Of a DNA stretch of 64,000 nucleotides, positions 1 to 12,069 are shown piece after piece. Source of the stretch: Mytilus edulis (taxonomy: Eukaryota > Mollusca > Bivalvia > Mytilida > Mytilidae); contig NC_092345.1 in assembly GCF_963676685.1 (NCBI RefSeq), positions 82,959,592 through 83,023,591 on the forward strand, given 5' to 3'. A model generated the notes under the pieces. It searched no databases and was not told the DNA's origin. It worked only from the letters and a program-made list of their open reading frames with translations. Position numbers and translations under genes: made by a program. The stretch's first letter is position 1. Each line of letters begins with the position of its first letter.

Positions 1-179
1 CTTTAACCATGTTAACACATTTACTTTAACAGTTTAATATTATTCAAAATAAGTGGACCCCTCTTTTAGAAAAGTTTTTTAAAATATGATGCAACTCTCC
101 TCTTTTGAGTACAAAATTCTAAGTTTTTAAAGGTTTTGTATATAAGAACTATACAAATCCTTGGTATTTCTATTTTCGT

Positions 180-480
180 TTCTACATCAGTAAAATGACC
201 CCTTGTCCATGTTGTCTGAGAGAGGGTTGTTCTCAGCCTGATAATAACAAACACAGGTCAAAGTACGGCCTTTTACACAGGGCTTTGATACAGATCAAAC
301 AGCAAGCTATAAAGGACCCCAAAATTGTCAGCGTACACAATTCGAACAGGAAAACCAACGATCTAATCTATATATCCAAACGGAAAAATACCAATGAACA
401 ACATCAACAAACGATAACTGCTGAACGACAGGCCCCTGAATCAATCAGGACAGGTGCATAAACATGCAGCGGCTATGGAT
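180..480 (+). repeat. degenerate copy of the 'GGTATGATTGCCAATGAGAC' family
   Basis: AAAGTACGGCCTTTTACACA, AGCAAGCTATAAAGGACCCC and AGGCCCCTGAATCAATCAGG line up with 23020-23225. The 88-residue open frame here reads through the repeat and is not taken as a gene. Confidence 0.5.
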
Positions 481-484
481 AGTT

Positions 485-990
485 TTGTTTCGCCAGCATA
501 CAATATAATTGCAGTTGAAGGCAAATCCTTCAGAAGTTTTTTGTACTTCATTCTAACAACGAATATTTTTGATAGGGAATATAAGTAAGGGGGAAAGAAA
601 CCAATGTTTTATTATGTTCAGGTATTTCCGCTATTTCTTCCTATACAAATCCTTGTTATTACGGAGCACTCCCGCTTGGGATAAATTGGTTTCATGCTGA
701 AATAAATATTCTCACAGATATTTACAGTGTGGTGGGGTGCTTTTATGTTTAAAATCGTTATATACACGTTAGACTGTGATTTTAAAAACAAATGTTGATA
801 TCTTTTTATAATATTTACAAAAAAACGGTGCGGGAAATGGACATGATTAAATTTTCGGATGCGGGAAGCAGGAATATAAAAAAATAAAAAAATTCTGTTT
901 TGAAAAAAATAGGTGCGGGCGGGTCTGTCGAACAAGGAATCAAATTGGTGTGGCCTTATGTTATTTTTGACTATTTGCGGACTATAGGTT
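485..990. other. no feature recognised
   Basis: AT-rich; the 105-codon minus-strand frame has no domain, splice or composition support. Confidence 0.5.
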
Positions 991-994
991 TGTT

Positions 995-2313
995 CAGGTT
1001 GGGAACAAACCCCCTATATGGTGATTATACCTGTATAGAGGGATAATCCTTCTTTAGAGGGTAAAAATTATCCCTCTATAGAGGGGTATTTTTGTTTGCA
1101 CTGGATTTAAAGCAAATTAGGGCAGAATGGCATTCTCTTCTTATTATGGCAGTAACCTGGAACAGTTGATGCACCAATTGATGTACTTAATTTAATATGC
1201 ACATGCCCAGTTTGATGCTTATCTAACTAAATATAAAATCTATTGTTAACCATGATTGAAAGATGTGATGATCAGGTAAAATCTACTCTTACATGTATGC
1301 CTCACTGAACAGAATTTCTATTGTTAGATTTAACATGAAATTTAAAGGTCAACTATTCCTTTTGTTGTTGATCAGGTGCTCAGATAGGTATACAATAGAT
1401 TGCAAGTTTTGTCACTTTAGCAGAAAACTGGTTATCCCAATTTTTAGTAAAGTGCATATGTTGATGCATTTAATGCTAGAGATTATAGCCAATATACCTA
1501 GAAAATGCCATTCTGCCCTAATTTGCTTTAAATCCAGTGCAAACAAAAATACCCCTCTATAGAGTGATAATTTTTACCCTCTAAAGAAGGATTAGGTAGC
1601 AATACACAGTTAGGAAAAAAACTTAAAATTGACACTCATAATTTTTAAACACCCTCTTTCCCCTCCTGTCTAACAAAGAAGGCTTTATATGTGTGTTATG
1701 CATGTATATACTTATAGAAAGAGAATCTTCCATAGATTTGATTTTTTAATGGTCATAAGGGTGAAATATAATCCCTCTTGAGTGTAACCATGGCAACAAT
1801 CTGCATTTCTTAGATACAAAATATAACAAAAAAGGGGGGTGAACATGTCACAAAAGTCTCCAAAATTTGGTCTAAAGGAAAATTTCAATCAATTACAGTG
1901 ATACCTTTCCTGAATCCATAGGTTTATATCTATCAAGTGGTCCCAAAAAAAACCATATGCTTATCTGCTCGTTTTTCCATAAAATTGAATTGAAAAGATC
2001 GAGCGCAAAATCTTTGTTGATAAACACTACAATAATGTATGGACCTATGAACGGTACGGATAAGAAAATACGGACTGTCAATCATATAAATGGCCTATAA
2101 AACATGTTAAAAACAATCTTAATGTTCATATAAACACACTAAGAAGGCTATATTATTCTTCAATTATCTAAAAATCAATTTTATTGTACAAAAACTTTCA
2201 TATTTAAAAAATTCACAGGGGCCATAATGCGAAACTAAACTTCTAACTGTGTATTGCTACCTTATCCCTCTATACAGGTATAATCACCATCCAGGGGGTT
2301 TGTTCCCAACCTG
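995..2313. mobile_element. foldback element hosting the nested MITE
   Basis: The left arm 995-1130 (CAGGTTGGGAACAAACCCCC ...) is repeated in inverse orientation as 1500-1594 plus 2265-2313. Arms are about 135 bp, separated by a 370-bp loop. Without the MITE it is about 650 bp. Both arms carry the CCTCTATAGAGG internal palindrome. Non-coding; superfamily not assigned. Confidence 0.8.
1595..2261. mobile_element. 667-bp Harbinger-like MITE
   Basis: Exact 19-bp terminal inverted repeats GGTAGCAATACACAGTTAG (1595-1613) and its complement (2243-2261), flanked by TTA on both sides (1592-1594, 2262-2264). A 3-bp TTA target duplication and a G-rich TIR start fit PIF/Harbinger. No transposase ORF. The site is the arm of another element, whose sequence closes up perfectly when the MITE and one TTA are removed. 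Confidence 0.88.
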
Positions 2314-2319
2314 TTATTG

Positions 2320-3750
2320 GGGAGAGCTGGAGATTAATCATTTCTTTGGAGGAAGGCCCTGGTTTAATTAGCCTTTGTAGCTATGCTCTCTCTCTATGTG
2401 TGTGTATGCCTAGGTACGTGTATTTTGTCAAGTCAACCAATTTCTGAATTTTTAAATGAATTTTTAAAGGGTTACAATTTCTTGACAAATGAAATGGTGA
2501 CACCGTTCTCTTATAAACAAATAAGTATGTATAATTTTCTTGTAGCAGTTAATCCGCTAAAAGGTGAAAAGGGTAAGTTTGAAATACTATCTATTTAACC
2601 TGTACACTCCTTGGTGTGTGCTGTTTTCTCGTAGCAAATGTAAGAAAATAGAATAATAAAATCTTCAAAAGGGAATAATGATTATTTCTCCTTCAAACGA
2701 AAGAGCTCATTGTATCGGTTTCGGACCAACTACGTAGTGTTTCCGTCTTACACTAACTGATCTTAAAATTTTGTATTGCCCTTGGCGCGCATCTACAACT
2801 GAATACTCATCCGTGACGCCCGGGGCTTGAAGTCATAAAACTTTGCTCAGTGCTTGGACCACAAAAAGCATGCTCGAAACATGAAATCCGACATTACGAT
2901 TACAAAAAACTGACTCGAAAGTTTTATGACTTCACTTTGAACTCGACTGTGAAGGCCGGGAGAGTTATGCTACAATTAACGCACTTGTTTGGTGGGATAC
3001 GCATACAACTGCAAACTTGCAGAGCAGTCAAAATGAATTCTGATTCTAATGAAATATGTAATATCACAGCAAAGAGGGATTTAAAGGGACACTAGCTGTC
3101 AAACCATGTTCACACAGTTTACTCAATCCAAATTATAATAAGTCTTGAATAAACAGTTATAAATGCATGTACTAGATAATATATGTCAGAATTCCGTGTG
3201 TTTTTTAGTCTAAACACCATCCAATGGTTTATCATGATGACCTACGAAAACTACCGACGGTCATATATCTTCTTTTAATAACTGGACACGCATAAATCAT
3301 ACGTAACGGATTAGATGAGGTCTCTTGCAAGTGATTAATTCATCATCGATGTTTCTTATCTTATTTTGACAAAATTGAACCATACTGGCTGCTAAACGCG
3401 AATCGCAAGTTAATATTTCACTATTTCCCTTTCGTTAATGATTGAATAAAAAAATTATCGTAATTTGATTTTATTATATAACTCGTAGCTATTGCTCCTT
3501 TAGATGTCGAAATAGGTAAGATATCCGCCGCGCGTAGAGATACAAAAATGTTTAGGGATATATCATTTTAGAACAAAAAAATCCACAAAAGGGAGAGGGG
3601 AGTGTAAGTAATCTGAATCAATACTCTATAAAAAAAATGTACATGTTCCTTTGGAATATCAACTAAAGACGAAGGGATGGACCTTCCTTCGCTCAGCTGG
3701 GAACAGTTTATCTAATATATATATGTTCCTGCTTCGCTGTATTAGATACC
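2320..3750. other. no feature recognised
   Basis: AT-rich non-coding sequence. Frames of 71-81 codons lack support. Confidence 0.5.
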
Positions 3751-4205
3751 TAAATTATATAAAAGAGAGGCGAAATATACCACAGGAACATTCAAACTCA
3801 TAAGTCGAAAATAAACTGACAACGCCATGGTCATATTTAACCATACCAACAACTTTATATATTATTTGGTCATCCTCGTGATCAACGAAACCCCTTTCTA
3901 AATATATATATTCTAAAAATAAATTGTACCACTCATTTCAGTAAAGCCGGGCATCATAGTGATTGTGAAACAACCTACACTAGGGGCGGCGTGATCATAT
4001 GTGGACACTTAAAAAATTTTAACTGTTAAATACACACAATTTAATAAGATTTAGAACTGGAACGTGAAATGTATCAAAGAAACAACAAACTGACAAAAGA
4101 ACAGAAAACAGCCGAAAGGCACCAATGGATCTTTAACACCCCCGCACCCTCCACAACCAGAGGCGGATTCAATTAACGTTCTCTAATAGGACGATTAAAA
4201 AATTA

Positions 4206-4475
4206 TTGTATACATACTTTGTAAAAAAAATCTCTGAAACTTACATTATCAAGATGTTTGATATCTTGATTGACAACATATTTATAACGTTTGCAGGACA
4301 TCTTTTTAAACAAATAAACTGTATTCCCATGGGAACTAGATGTGTTCCACTTCTTGCCGACATGTTCCTTTATTTACACGAAGTACATCATACAGGGGCT
4401 TCATAGAAAAAATGGCTAGCATTACCCTTTGAATTGACGTTCCGTTCTTTATATGATAGACATCCTCTCACTTAA
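4206..4475 (+). pseudogene. reverse transcriptase fragment (palm), decayed
   Basis: FDILIDNIFITFAGHLFKQ, then CIPMGTRCVPLLADMFLYLHE, the strand before the catalytic box. After a stop, other frames read LALPFELTFRSLYD, where the YIDD catalytic motif should be; it is broken. The same family appears at six more places in the window. Confidence 0.65.
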
Positions 4476-4532
4476 GGTAACAGGTACGTAAATGGCTTGT
4501 CCGGCGATTTTTAAACGAAATTGTATACACGT

Positions 4533-5016
4533 CACTGTGTCTAAACCACACCGGCAAAATTTGTTCGGACTCGATGGTATCTAACATCCGGCACAATGAC
4601 GGAACATTAATAGACAGAAGAAAGCTAGGTTTCTCCTTATTTTTTTATTTTTTTTATGATATTGAAGAATATATATACATATACAACTATTTTCTATTGT
4701 GAGATGCAATATTTTCTACAACCGTTCTATATTAACGGAGAAATAAGTCAAAATGCATGTCAAAATGACGAATTGAGTGAACCTTGCCTCGAAATTGTTT
4801 AATTTCTCGTTAAATTGTTCACATTGTACGGAAAGAAAGGTACGGGAAGATAGATATTGACACGGAGATTGCAAATTTAGTTGTTATGAGCATCTCCATA
4901 ATTGTATCTTTGTGTATGGAACGAAAGAAATGGGTCATGTCAAAATGGAACTGGCCGGTTTCGTCAATGTATACAACCCGGTTTCGTCATAGATTTCAAA
5001 ATGCATAACCCGGTTT
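4533..5016 (+). repeat. left arm of a 484-bp inverted repeat pair
   Basis: Starts CACTGTGTCTAAACCACACC and ends in three spaced copies of a CCGGTTTCGTC-type motif. It is highly similar, with few small gaps, to the complement of 8131-8614. Confidence 0.85.
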
Positions 5017-5689
5017 GGTCAAATAAAAAAAATCATAATCGCATTACATTATAATTGATTATTTAACTTCAGCGTTCAAAAGGAGTTTTGTGGGTCGTTG
5101 GAAAACAAGTTCGTTCACCGGACAACGTCTTATTATTTATATGAGTCTCAGATTCAAATAAATAATAAGCAAAAACTTGAATTCCTACTCTATAGAACAC
5201 AAATATTTTAATTTACTTTGCATTCCGAAATTTTTTAACAGCATATTGAGATTAAAGCTCTCTTAATATGCGTTTTCTATATGAGTTATGGGAAAATATG
5301 TTGAACATGTTTAAACTTGAAATTAAAGTTTACGGTCTTAAAAATCGAAACACACAATTGATATGTGATTTTCTCGCACAAAAGGATGGACACCTTTATA
5401 AGTAATCTAATCATTCTATGTATGTAATCTTTTCTACAATCGTTAAAAATAAATCTTCTTAAGGATAAACGTTGATAATAAGACAACTGTATATGCATGC
5501 ATAATCGACATAGAAAATGAATGTAGGATTACAACTACCATGCATTAAAATATTTTTTTTTATCCCTTATTGTAACTATACTGCTATGTCCAAATTAGTA
5601 TAATAGTCTCAGGTCATCGACAAAATTCAATAATAATTATTTTGTTAACATTACTAAAACAAGAATGTGTCCTCAGTACACGAATGCCC

Positions 5690-5965
5690 CACTCGCACTA
5701 TCATTTTCTATGTTCAGTGGACCGTGAAATTGGGGTAAAATCTCTAATTTGGCATTAAAATTAGAAAGATCATATCATAGGGAACATGTGTACCAAGTTT
5801 CATCAAAAACTACCTCGACCAAAAACTTTAACCTGAAGCAGGACAGACGGACGAACGGACGAACGAACGAACGAACGAACGAACGGACGGACGGACGGAC
5901 GCACAGACCAGAAAACATAATGCCCCTCTACTATCGTAGGTGGGGCATAAAAAAAACGAGTCTGT
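5690..5965 (+). repeat. dispersed bivalve repeat with (ACGG/ACGA)n core
   Basis: Contains TGTACCAAGTTTCATCAAAA, ACTTTAACCTGAAGC, a GACGGACGAACG tetranucleotide tract (5840-5900), then CAGACCAGAAAACATAATGC and GGTGGGGCATAAAAA. I recognise this as a very common molluscan repeat. The open frames across it on both strands are by-products of the tract. Confidence 0.7.
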
Positions 5966-6534
5966 ACTGTCGCCGTTGTGTTATGATGGTCGTACACTGA
6001 CGTTGGTGAATATATATACGGACAGACGGATTCAGTTTATTTCAAAGTGGACGTAATTCGAACAACTTTTACATACCGCCGAGCGTAGCGAGTCGAACAC
6101 TATTATTTTTTGCTTTACAAAATCGTTAAATACAGGAATCAATATAGTTTTGGCAACCAAAGGTGGGGTCGGGGCGTGCAACCTATACGTCATCTAGATT
6201 CGCCACTTATCTTATAAAGTGTATACCGAATTAAAATATTGTAAGAAATGAGAAAACAGGGACACCCGGGAAATCGGATTATGTGAGTTGGATTATGTTT
6301 ATTATAATAAATGCCGAATATCAAGTTCTTTTTATCGATTTCTATACATTTTTTTTCAAATATATATAAAAGTTATATAGCAAAAATGATAAGGCAGACA
6401 AATATACAAATAAATCGACTTGACCGATATCCTAATAAAACTTATTGACCTTTAATTACGAGTTTTTTTTCCATTTCTTTGCGTTTTTACACGCCCGTCC
6501 CAATTTTGACAGGACGTATTATTGTATACACCCG

Positions 6535-6630
6535 TCTGTCCGTCCGTCCGTCCTTCCATCCGTCCGTTCCTCCATCCATCAGTCATTCGGTTCGTCCGTC
6601 TGTCCGTCTATCTATCCGTCTGTCCAGCAT
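6535..6630 (+). repeat. (TCCG)n-like microsatellite
   Basis: Imperfect TCCG/TCCA/TCTG tetranucleotides; gives Ser/Pro/Val-rich spurious frames. Confidence 0.85.
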
Positions 6631-6639
6631 AAACATGTC

Positions 6640-6850
6640 GCACCGTAACTTCAGGACAGCTTATCTTAATAAAAAAACAACAGATTATTTAAAAATGTCT
6701 ATCAACATGAAAAGTTCATACAAATTCCAAGCGACAACAACCCGACCATAGAGCAGAAAACAGCCGAAGGCCACAATGGGTCTTCAATGAAGCGAGAAAC
6801 TCTCGCATTCGGTGGCGTCCTTTAGCTGGCCCCTTAATAAATATTTATAC
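6640..6850 (+). repeat. partial copy of the same dispersed family
   Basis: CGACAACAACCCGACCATAG, GGGTCTTCAATGAAGCGAGA and CTTTAGCTGGCCCCTTAA match 13245 onward. Confidence 0.65.
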
Positions 6851-6854
6851 TAGT

Positions 6855-8125
6855 TCAGTGATAGTGGACTTCATAGTAAACTGCGAATACATGTATATTT
6901 ATTATATTTAAGGGATAATTTTAACTATGATACAAGTTTTGGCACACATCGCGCATTTACAGTACTATACAGGCTCTGTCATCGGACGAGTTAAGGTTTT
7001 TTCATCATTTTTTATTATTTATACTTTTGTTGTACTGTTTGTGTCAGCGACAACACTTTGACTCAGTCCATTCCCGAATCACACGCTTGTAATTCCATGG
7101 TTGTCTTTGGTTGCTTTATACCATACGCGTTTTGAACATAAAATAGGCAGGTTGTTTTCTTGTTTGAATTGTTTTACATTTATGATTTAGGGCCCTGTTA
7201 TAGCTTGCTTTCATGCAGTTTGTGTGTTTTTCTCATTGTTTAAGGCATACGCTGACCTAAACTTGATTAATTCAACATAATTTTTGTGTCTAAAAGAAAG
7301 TTGTCTCATTGTCAATGTCTATGGGATAAGTCGTTACCGTCACTTCTTCTTAATAAGACCTAGATATAAATGACGGTCGTGTTTTGCAAACCAACTTTTA
7401 TTCACATTGAAAATACAAAACTGTCAGATATTGTTTTCGAAAGTTATCTTGAAGTTTCAATTGAATTTGAACTGTACAAAAAATGAATTTGAACTGTAAA
7501 AATAATGTGAAAAACATGCCTACCAGAAACGGGGAGAAAGTTACAAATCTCACTGCAATGTTATGGATGCTTAAGTGTGAAAACTCTCTTTAGTGCGCAA
7601 GTAACACAGTATATATAGTACCAGAAAATCTGGCAGGACTGAATGCATGATTAATTTGTGCAGAACAGTATAGACTATAGTCGGTTTGGGACTGTTCGTC
7701 AATGATTGAATGCATTTATGTATTAATAATTGATAGTAAATATTGTAAACTAAGTGTATTTAATATAGTATAGTAAATTAAAATTATGGCACAATCAAAA
7801 CACATCCTTTTATTTTTCATCTTTACATACTAATATTATAAACAAAGAAAATATAATAATGTTACAAAATAGTTAGTTACCAGTGTTTGCTATTCAGTAT
7901 TTATATTCCATTTAAAATTAGTTTGAAGTTAAGTGAAATAAGGGATACGCCTTTCATTAGGAAACTGTGTATTATCATAATTAACTATGTCCAAAAGTGC
8001 CCGTTTAAAATAAATTTTAACACGCCAAGTTTACTTTACAATAAATATATATTTAAATTCTCGAAAGACAATGTTCAGATCTGTGCCAAAGTTTCTTTTC
8101 ATAAATTGTTTGTTAAAAAAAAAAC
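6855..8125. other. no feature recognised inside the inverted-arm interval
   Basis: AT-rich sequence without a transposase; one GTTGTCTCATTGTCAATG fragment (about 7300) belongs to a dispersed family. Confidence 0.5.
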
Positions 8126-8130
8126 AAAAA

Positions 8131-8614
8131 AAACCGGGTGATATATATAGACGAAACCGGGTGATTGTGTTGTAACAACATTGACGAAACCGGTTTATTT
8201 TAATTTGACATGACCCATTTCTTTCGTTCCATACACAGAAATACAATTATTGAGATGCTCATAATAACTAAATTTGCAATCTCCGTGTCAATATCTATCT
8301 TCCCGTACCTTTCTTTCCGTACAATGTGAACAATTTAACGAGAAATTAAACAATTTCGAGGCAAGGTTCACTCAATTCGTCATTTTGACTTGCATTTTGA
8401 CTTATTTCTTCGTTAATATAGAACGGTTGTAGAAAATATTGCATATCACAATAGAAAATAGTTGTATATGTATATATATTCTTCGATATCATAAAACAAA
8501 TAAGAAAATAAGGAGAAACCTAGCTTTCTTCGTCTATTAATGTTCCGTCATTGTGCCGGATGTTAGATACCATCGAGTCCGAACAAATTTTGCCGGTGTG
8601 GTTTAGACACAGTG
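8131..8614 (-). repeat. right arm of the 484-bp inverted repeat pair
   Basis: The complement begins CACTGTGTCTAAACCACACC at 8614 and ends at the ACCCGGTTT motif at 8131. It has the same 484-bp length as the left arm. The 3.1 kb between the arms has no transposase ORF, only other repeats and AT-rich sequence. No target duplication was found outside, so either a non-autonomous element with long TIRs or two independent inverted copies is possible. Confidence 0.8.
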
Positions 8615-8619
8615 CACGT

Positions 8620-9310
8620 TGAACTTATAAAAAGATAATGAAAAATCGAAAAATTTAAGTTGGTCACCGATCTTATTTCGGAGTTCCAGACATTTGAAAA
8701 TGGTAACGAAACAACATAAAGTACATAGCCACAACCTTAAATTTAAACCAAAAAAAAGAAATTTCAAGCTTTAGTTATTCTGCAGTTTAAACTAATCCTA
8801 CGATTTTCCCATAAAAATCAAATGTTTTTAAGGTATTATTTTCCTTTCTTTTGATTTATTATTTTCAGGGGGAAGTCCCTTATTATATATCAGCCATTGA
8901 AAGGGTGTTGCTGACGGGAAAAGAGAAAAAAAATCATGACGTCGCCGTAAGGATTACGCAATGTCAAGGCTATATCAGCAGATTTGTAAAGACAACGACT
9001 GTTTCATTATAATTTGTTTGGCAATTCAAATGCATTATAGAGCATATTATCCTGTCTGAAAAAAAATGATTGATTACCTATTATTATTTTTTTCAGTGAT
9101 TAAAGAGATCCTATGTATTTATAACGTATTTCTTTATTTCTTGGAATGATTAAACACAATGTTAAAGGACATCTTTAAAAAAAAAATACATATTATGTTT
9201 ATAAACATATTTAACAGAAACAATAAAAGATCTGTCATTAAAATAGATTCTCCGAGTGACGATATATATTCAATGTTCACATTTTCGACCTCAATATTAC
9301 TGCTTCACAA
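8620..9310. other. no feature recognised
   Basis: AT-rich; no coding or repeat signal until the dispersed repeat at 9315. Confidence 0.5.
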
Positions 9311-9651
9311 TAAGGGAGGCGAAATATACCGCGCAACGGGTAATTGCAATTTATAAGCCGAAAACATACTGACAATGCCATGGGGAAAAAACGAAAAAAG
9401 GCCAAAAGACAAACAATAGTAAATAAATGGGGAAATGTGTACATGGGACACAGATGATGCCCCCGCTTGCATATAATGTTATAAAGTGACATAACTTTAA
9501 AAAAAAAATGAAAGTGACGCTACCCAAATGTGTACTGACTTGATCTTAGTTTTATGGTAATGAGCATTATGTATACGTTTCATTACATTTGGTTGAGGCA
9601 AACTAAACATGTTTATCAGGTTGTTGCTTAATTAATACAATGGAGCTATTA

Positions 9652-10003
9652 TTGAAAATTTTACGAACGCCATGAAGAGTTGGTAGTGCATGGAATATTT
9701 GCCACTGAGTTGGTAGACCGTTGTGGATTACTTGTTTCACAGAATATAACAGATACATTCCAATTGTTGTAACCATAATCTTTTACTCTTTGGTAGTGCA
9801 TGAAGTATTTGCCACTGAGTTGGTAGACCGTTTTGGATTACTTGTTTCACAGAATATAACAGATATATTCCAATTGTTGTAACCATAGGCTTTTACTCTA
9901 TTTGGTAGTGCATGAAATATTTGCCACTGAGTTGGTAGACTGCTGTGGATTACTTGTTTCACAGAATATAACAGATATATTCCAATTGTTGTAACCATAG
10001 GTT
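9652..10003 (+). repeat. three tandem ~113-bp units derived from an RT 3' end
   Basis: Each unit carries TTGGTAGTGCATG, then TTGCCACTGAGTTGGTAGAC, GGATTACTTGTTTCACAG and CCAATTGTTGTAACCATA. The first unit reads KFYERHEELV ... ELVDRCGLLVSQNITDTF then a stop, matching the C-terminus of the RT family seen at 63.7 kb (KFYGRHHELVDRYGITVSQM). So the array is an amplified retroelement terminus. Confidence 0.8.
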
Positions 10004-10034
10004 TTTTTCTCTTTTTCTCAAATGTTATCACCTA

Positions 10035-10990
10035 CCCTTTTCTAATTTCTATTGCATTACCAAATTTGACTGATTTTACAGATTTGCACTTCCAGACCAT
10101 ACATATATCCTGGAACTACATACGTTTTTCCAAACTTTGCATAGCACTAAAGAAAAATTCATTTAATATCGTACCTATCAGATCCGTAAAAGAGCATATA
10201 TTGTTTATCTACCATAATTATGACATGGCAAAACAAAAAACAACAACCAAAGGACAAAATACAAGATACAAAGTTAAGTACTTAGCAACACGAACACCAC
10301 CATACCGGGGATGATCCTAGGTGACAAAAAGTCTTGCAATTAACATCAGATACACATATGTATATATATCTGAAAGAACAATACAAAGATTTCTGTTATC
10401 AACTGCATACAAAGCGACAGGTATCATGGGTATTTATTATCCTGATGACACATTCATCATAGACTACACAAAAGCTGAAATATATATAGTGCTCCAACAC
10501 TCACAATAACTAGCTGCCGGTATTGGTTTGCACATCAATCCATTACCTTTTGTTGCTAAAATTTTAACGTTTTGTATGTACTCGTAGAGCATAGCACAAC
10601 TAACACAAATGTTACTTACTTACTGGCGCATTGCATTGATTGATTGGGGTTTCGCTATATACAAATAGAAAAGATGGAAAAGGCAATATGCATGGAATGA
10701 CTAGCTAACCACATTTGTATTTCCATATTTGACTATACCTGAGGACACATCAAACTATATGCTAGTACCGTGGCAGGAGATCATCTTGTACATCTATTTA
10801 ATTTTAAAATACTGATATTTTCGTTATTTTGATTTTGCCAAACTTCTGACTGATCAATAAAGCTTGTCGTGCTCACACAGGAGCCCAAACTTCATGTCCG
10901 GTGTTTTGGTCGTGTTTATGGAGCTAATATTCGTGAGACATCATCAGTGGTCGTCTCATTGTTGTATTTTGGTCATTAAGGGTTATTCAT
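10035..10990. other. no feature recognised
   Basis: Frames of 62-82 codons at 10066-10509 show no domain or splice support. Confidence 0.45.
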
Positions 10991-10998
10991 TGTGACAC

Positions 10999-11145
10999 AA
11001 TGATGATTGTCGTATTGGGCCATTTACGGTTTCCAATGATGATTGTAGTATTGGGCCATTTACGGTTGTCAGTGATGATTGTAGTATTGGGCCATTTACG
11101 GTTGTCAATGATGATTGTCGTATTGGGCCATATAACGTTTCAGTT
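10999..11145 (+). repeat. 36-bp tandem repeat, four copies
   Basis: Unit ATGATGATTGTAGTATTGGG followed by CCATTTACGGTTGTCA; it stays open and encodes MMIVVLGHLRLS repeats, but no gene context supports translation. Confidence 0.85.
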
Positions 11146-11639
11146 GTCAGTTACTAATTCAAGTATGAAGTTTAGCATTCGTATGTTTGTATAAAGTATT
11201 TTTAGATTTAGACTAAATTCTATTAAATCTCTGTTCCCCATATTTGTTAAGTAAAGATGGGAGAAATGTGTCCAGTGTTTTGTAAAAGTTTTTGTGTCAA
11301 AGGATTGTATTTCGTTACCCTAATCGTATAAAGTTCTCGTTGTTTATATTGTGGGTTCGATGACTACGCCACGAAACCTCTTTCCAAATGATTAATCTTT
11401 TAATTTATCAGAAACATAAAACGCAGTTCAGACTAATAAAAAAAATGTGAAACTACCTGCTCGAAAGGTGATATCATGATACACTAAATCCTTGTGTTAT
11501 AATATAACAATGACTTATATACCAGTAACCTTTGTAAGCTTCAAGACACGGATTGGAAGAATAAGCCAAACTTTGTTTCATAACAAATCATGGTCAACGT
11601 TATTCAAAATGTTTTAGAAAGTGAAACATTATGCTTAGT

Positions 11640-11990
11640 AAAAACTACTCTGATTCAAGCAATAAGTACGTAAAGCTAACATCAGCAAGATGCTTGATTT
11701 TTTTCATTAATAATTTATTTGTTAATTTTGGTGGACTTGTTTTCCAATACACAATCGGTGTTCTTATAAGGGACTACTGTGCCTCTCTTCTTGCAAGAGG
11801 CAGAATTCATACAATGTCTCTGTTTACAAAAGAAGCTATTACACCAAGGGTTTTTAATAATAAAGATGAAAACTTCTCTTGAAAAGTTCCTGGTTGACTG
11901 TTATGAAACATCTTTCTCGCTATTGACCTTAAACATTTTTCAATTATCACAACTACAATCTCGTCCTCTTTTCGTCAATCGTAAATATAT
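11640..11990 (+). pseudogene. internally deleted reverse transcriptase fragment
   Basis: IFFINNLFVNFGGLVFQYTIG and the shifted EAEFIQCL piece match the palm. Directly after comes KKLLHQGFLIIKMKTSLEKF, which belongs to the C-terminus of the same protein. About 200 residues containing the catalytic YIDD are missing between them. The 52-bp satellite starts about 80 bp downstream. Confidence 0.6.
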
Positions 11991-12069
11991 CGTTGGATAT
12001 TACGTTGGATATTTACTTGTCATTAAAAACACGACGGAAATCACTAGTGGAAAAGAAACTGTTTACCCC

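Noticed and set aside
195-461. 88-residue Cys/Lys/Asn-rich protein
   Set aside because: Collinear with the dispersed repeat at 22945-23285, so treated as repeat sequence.
5749-6000. Arg/Thr-rich and Val/Arg/Ser-rich frames on both strands
   Set aside because: Produced by the ACGG/ACGA tetranucleotide tract in a common repeat.
6445-6751. Ser/Pro/Val-rich plus-strand frames
   Set aside because: Translation of a TCCG-like microsatellite and a dispersed repeat.
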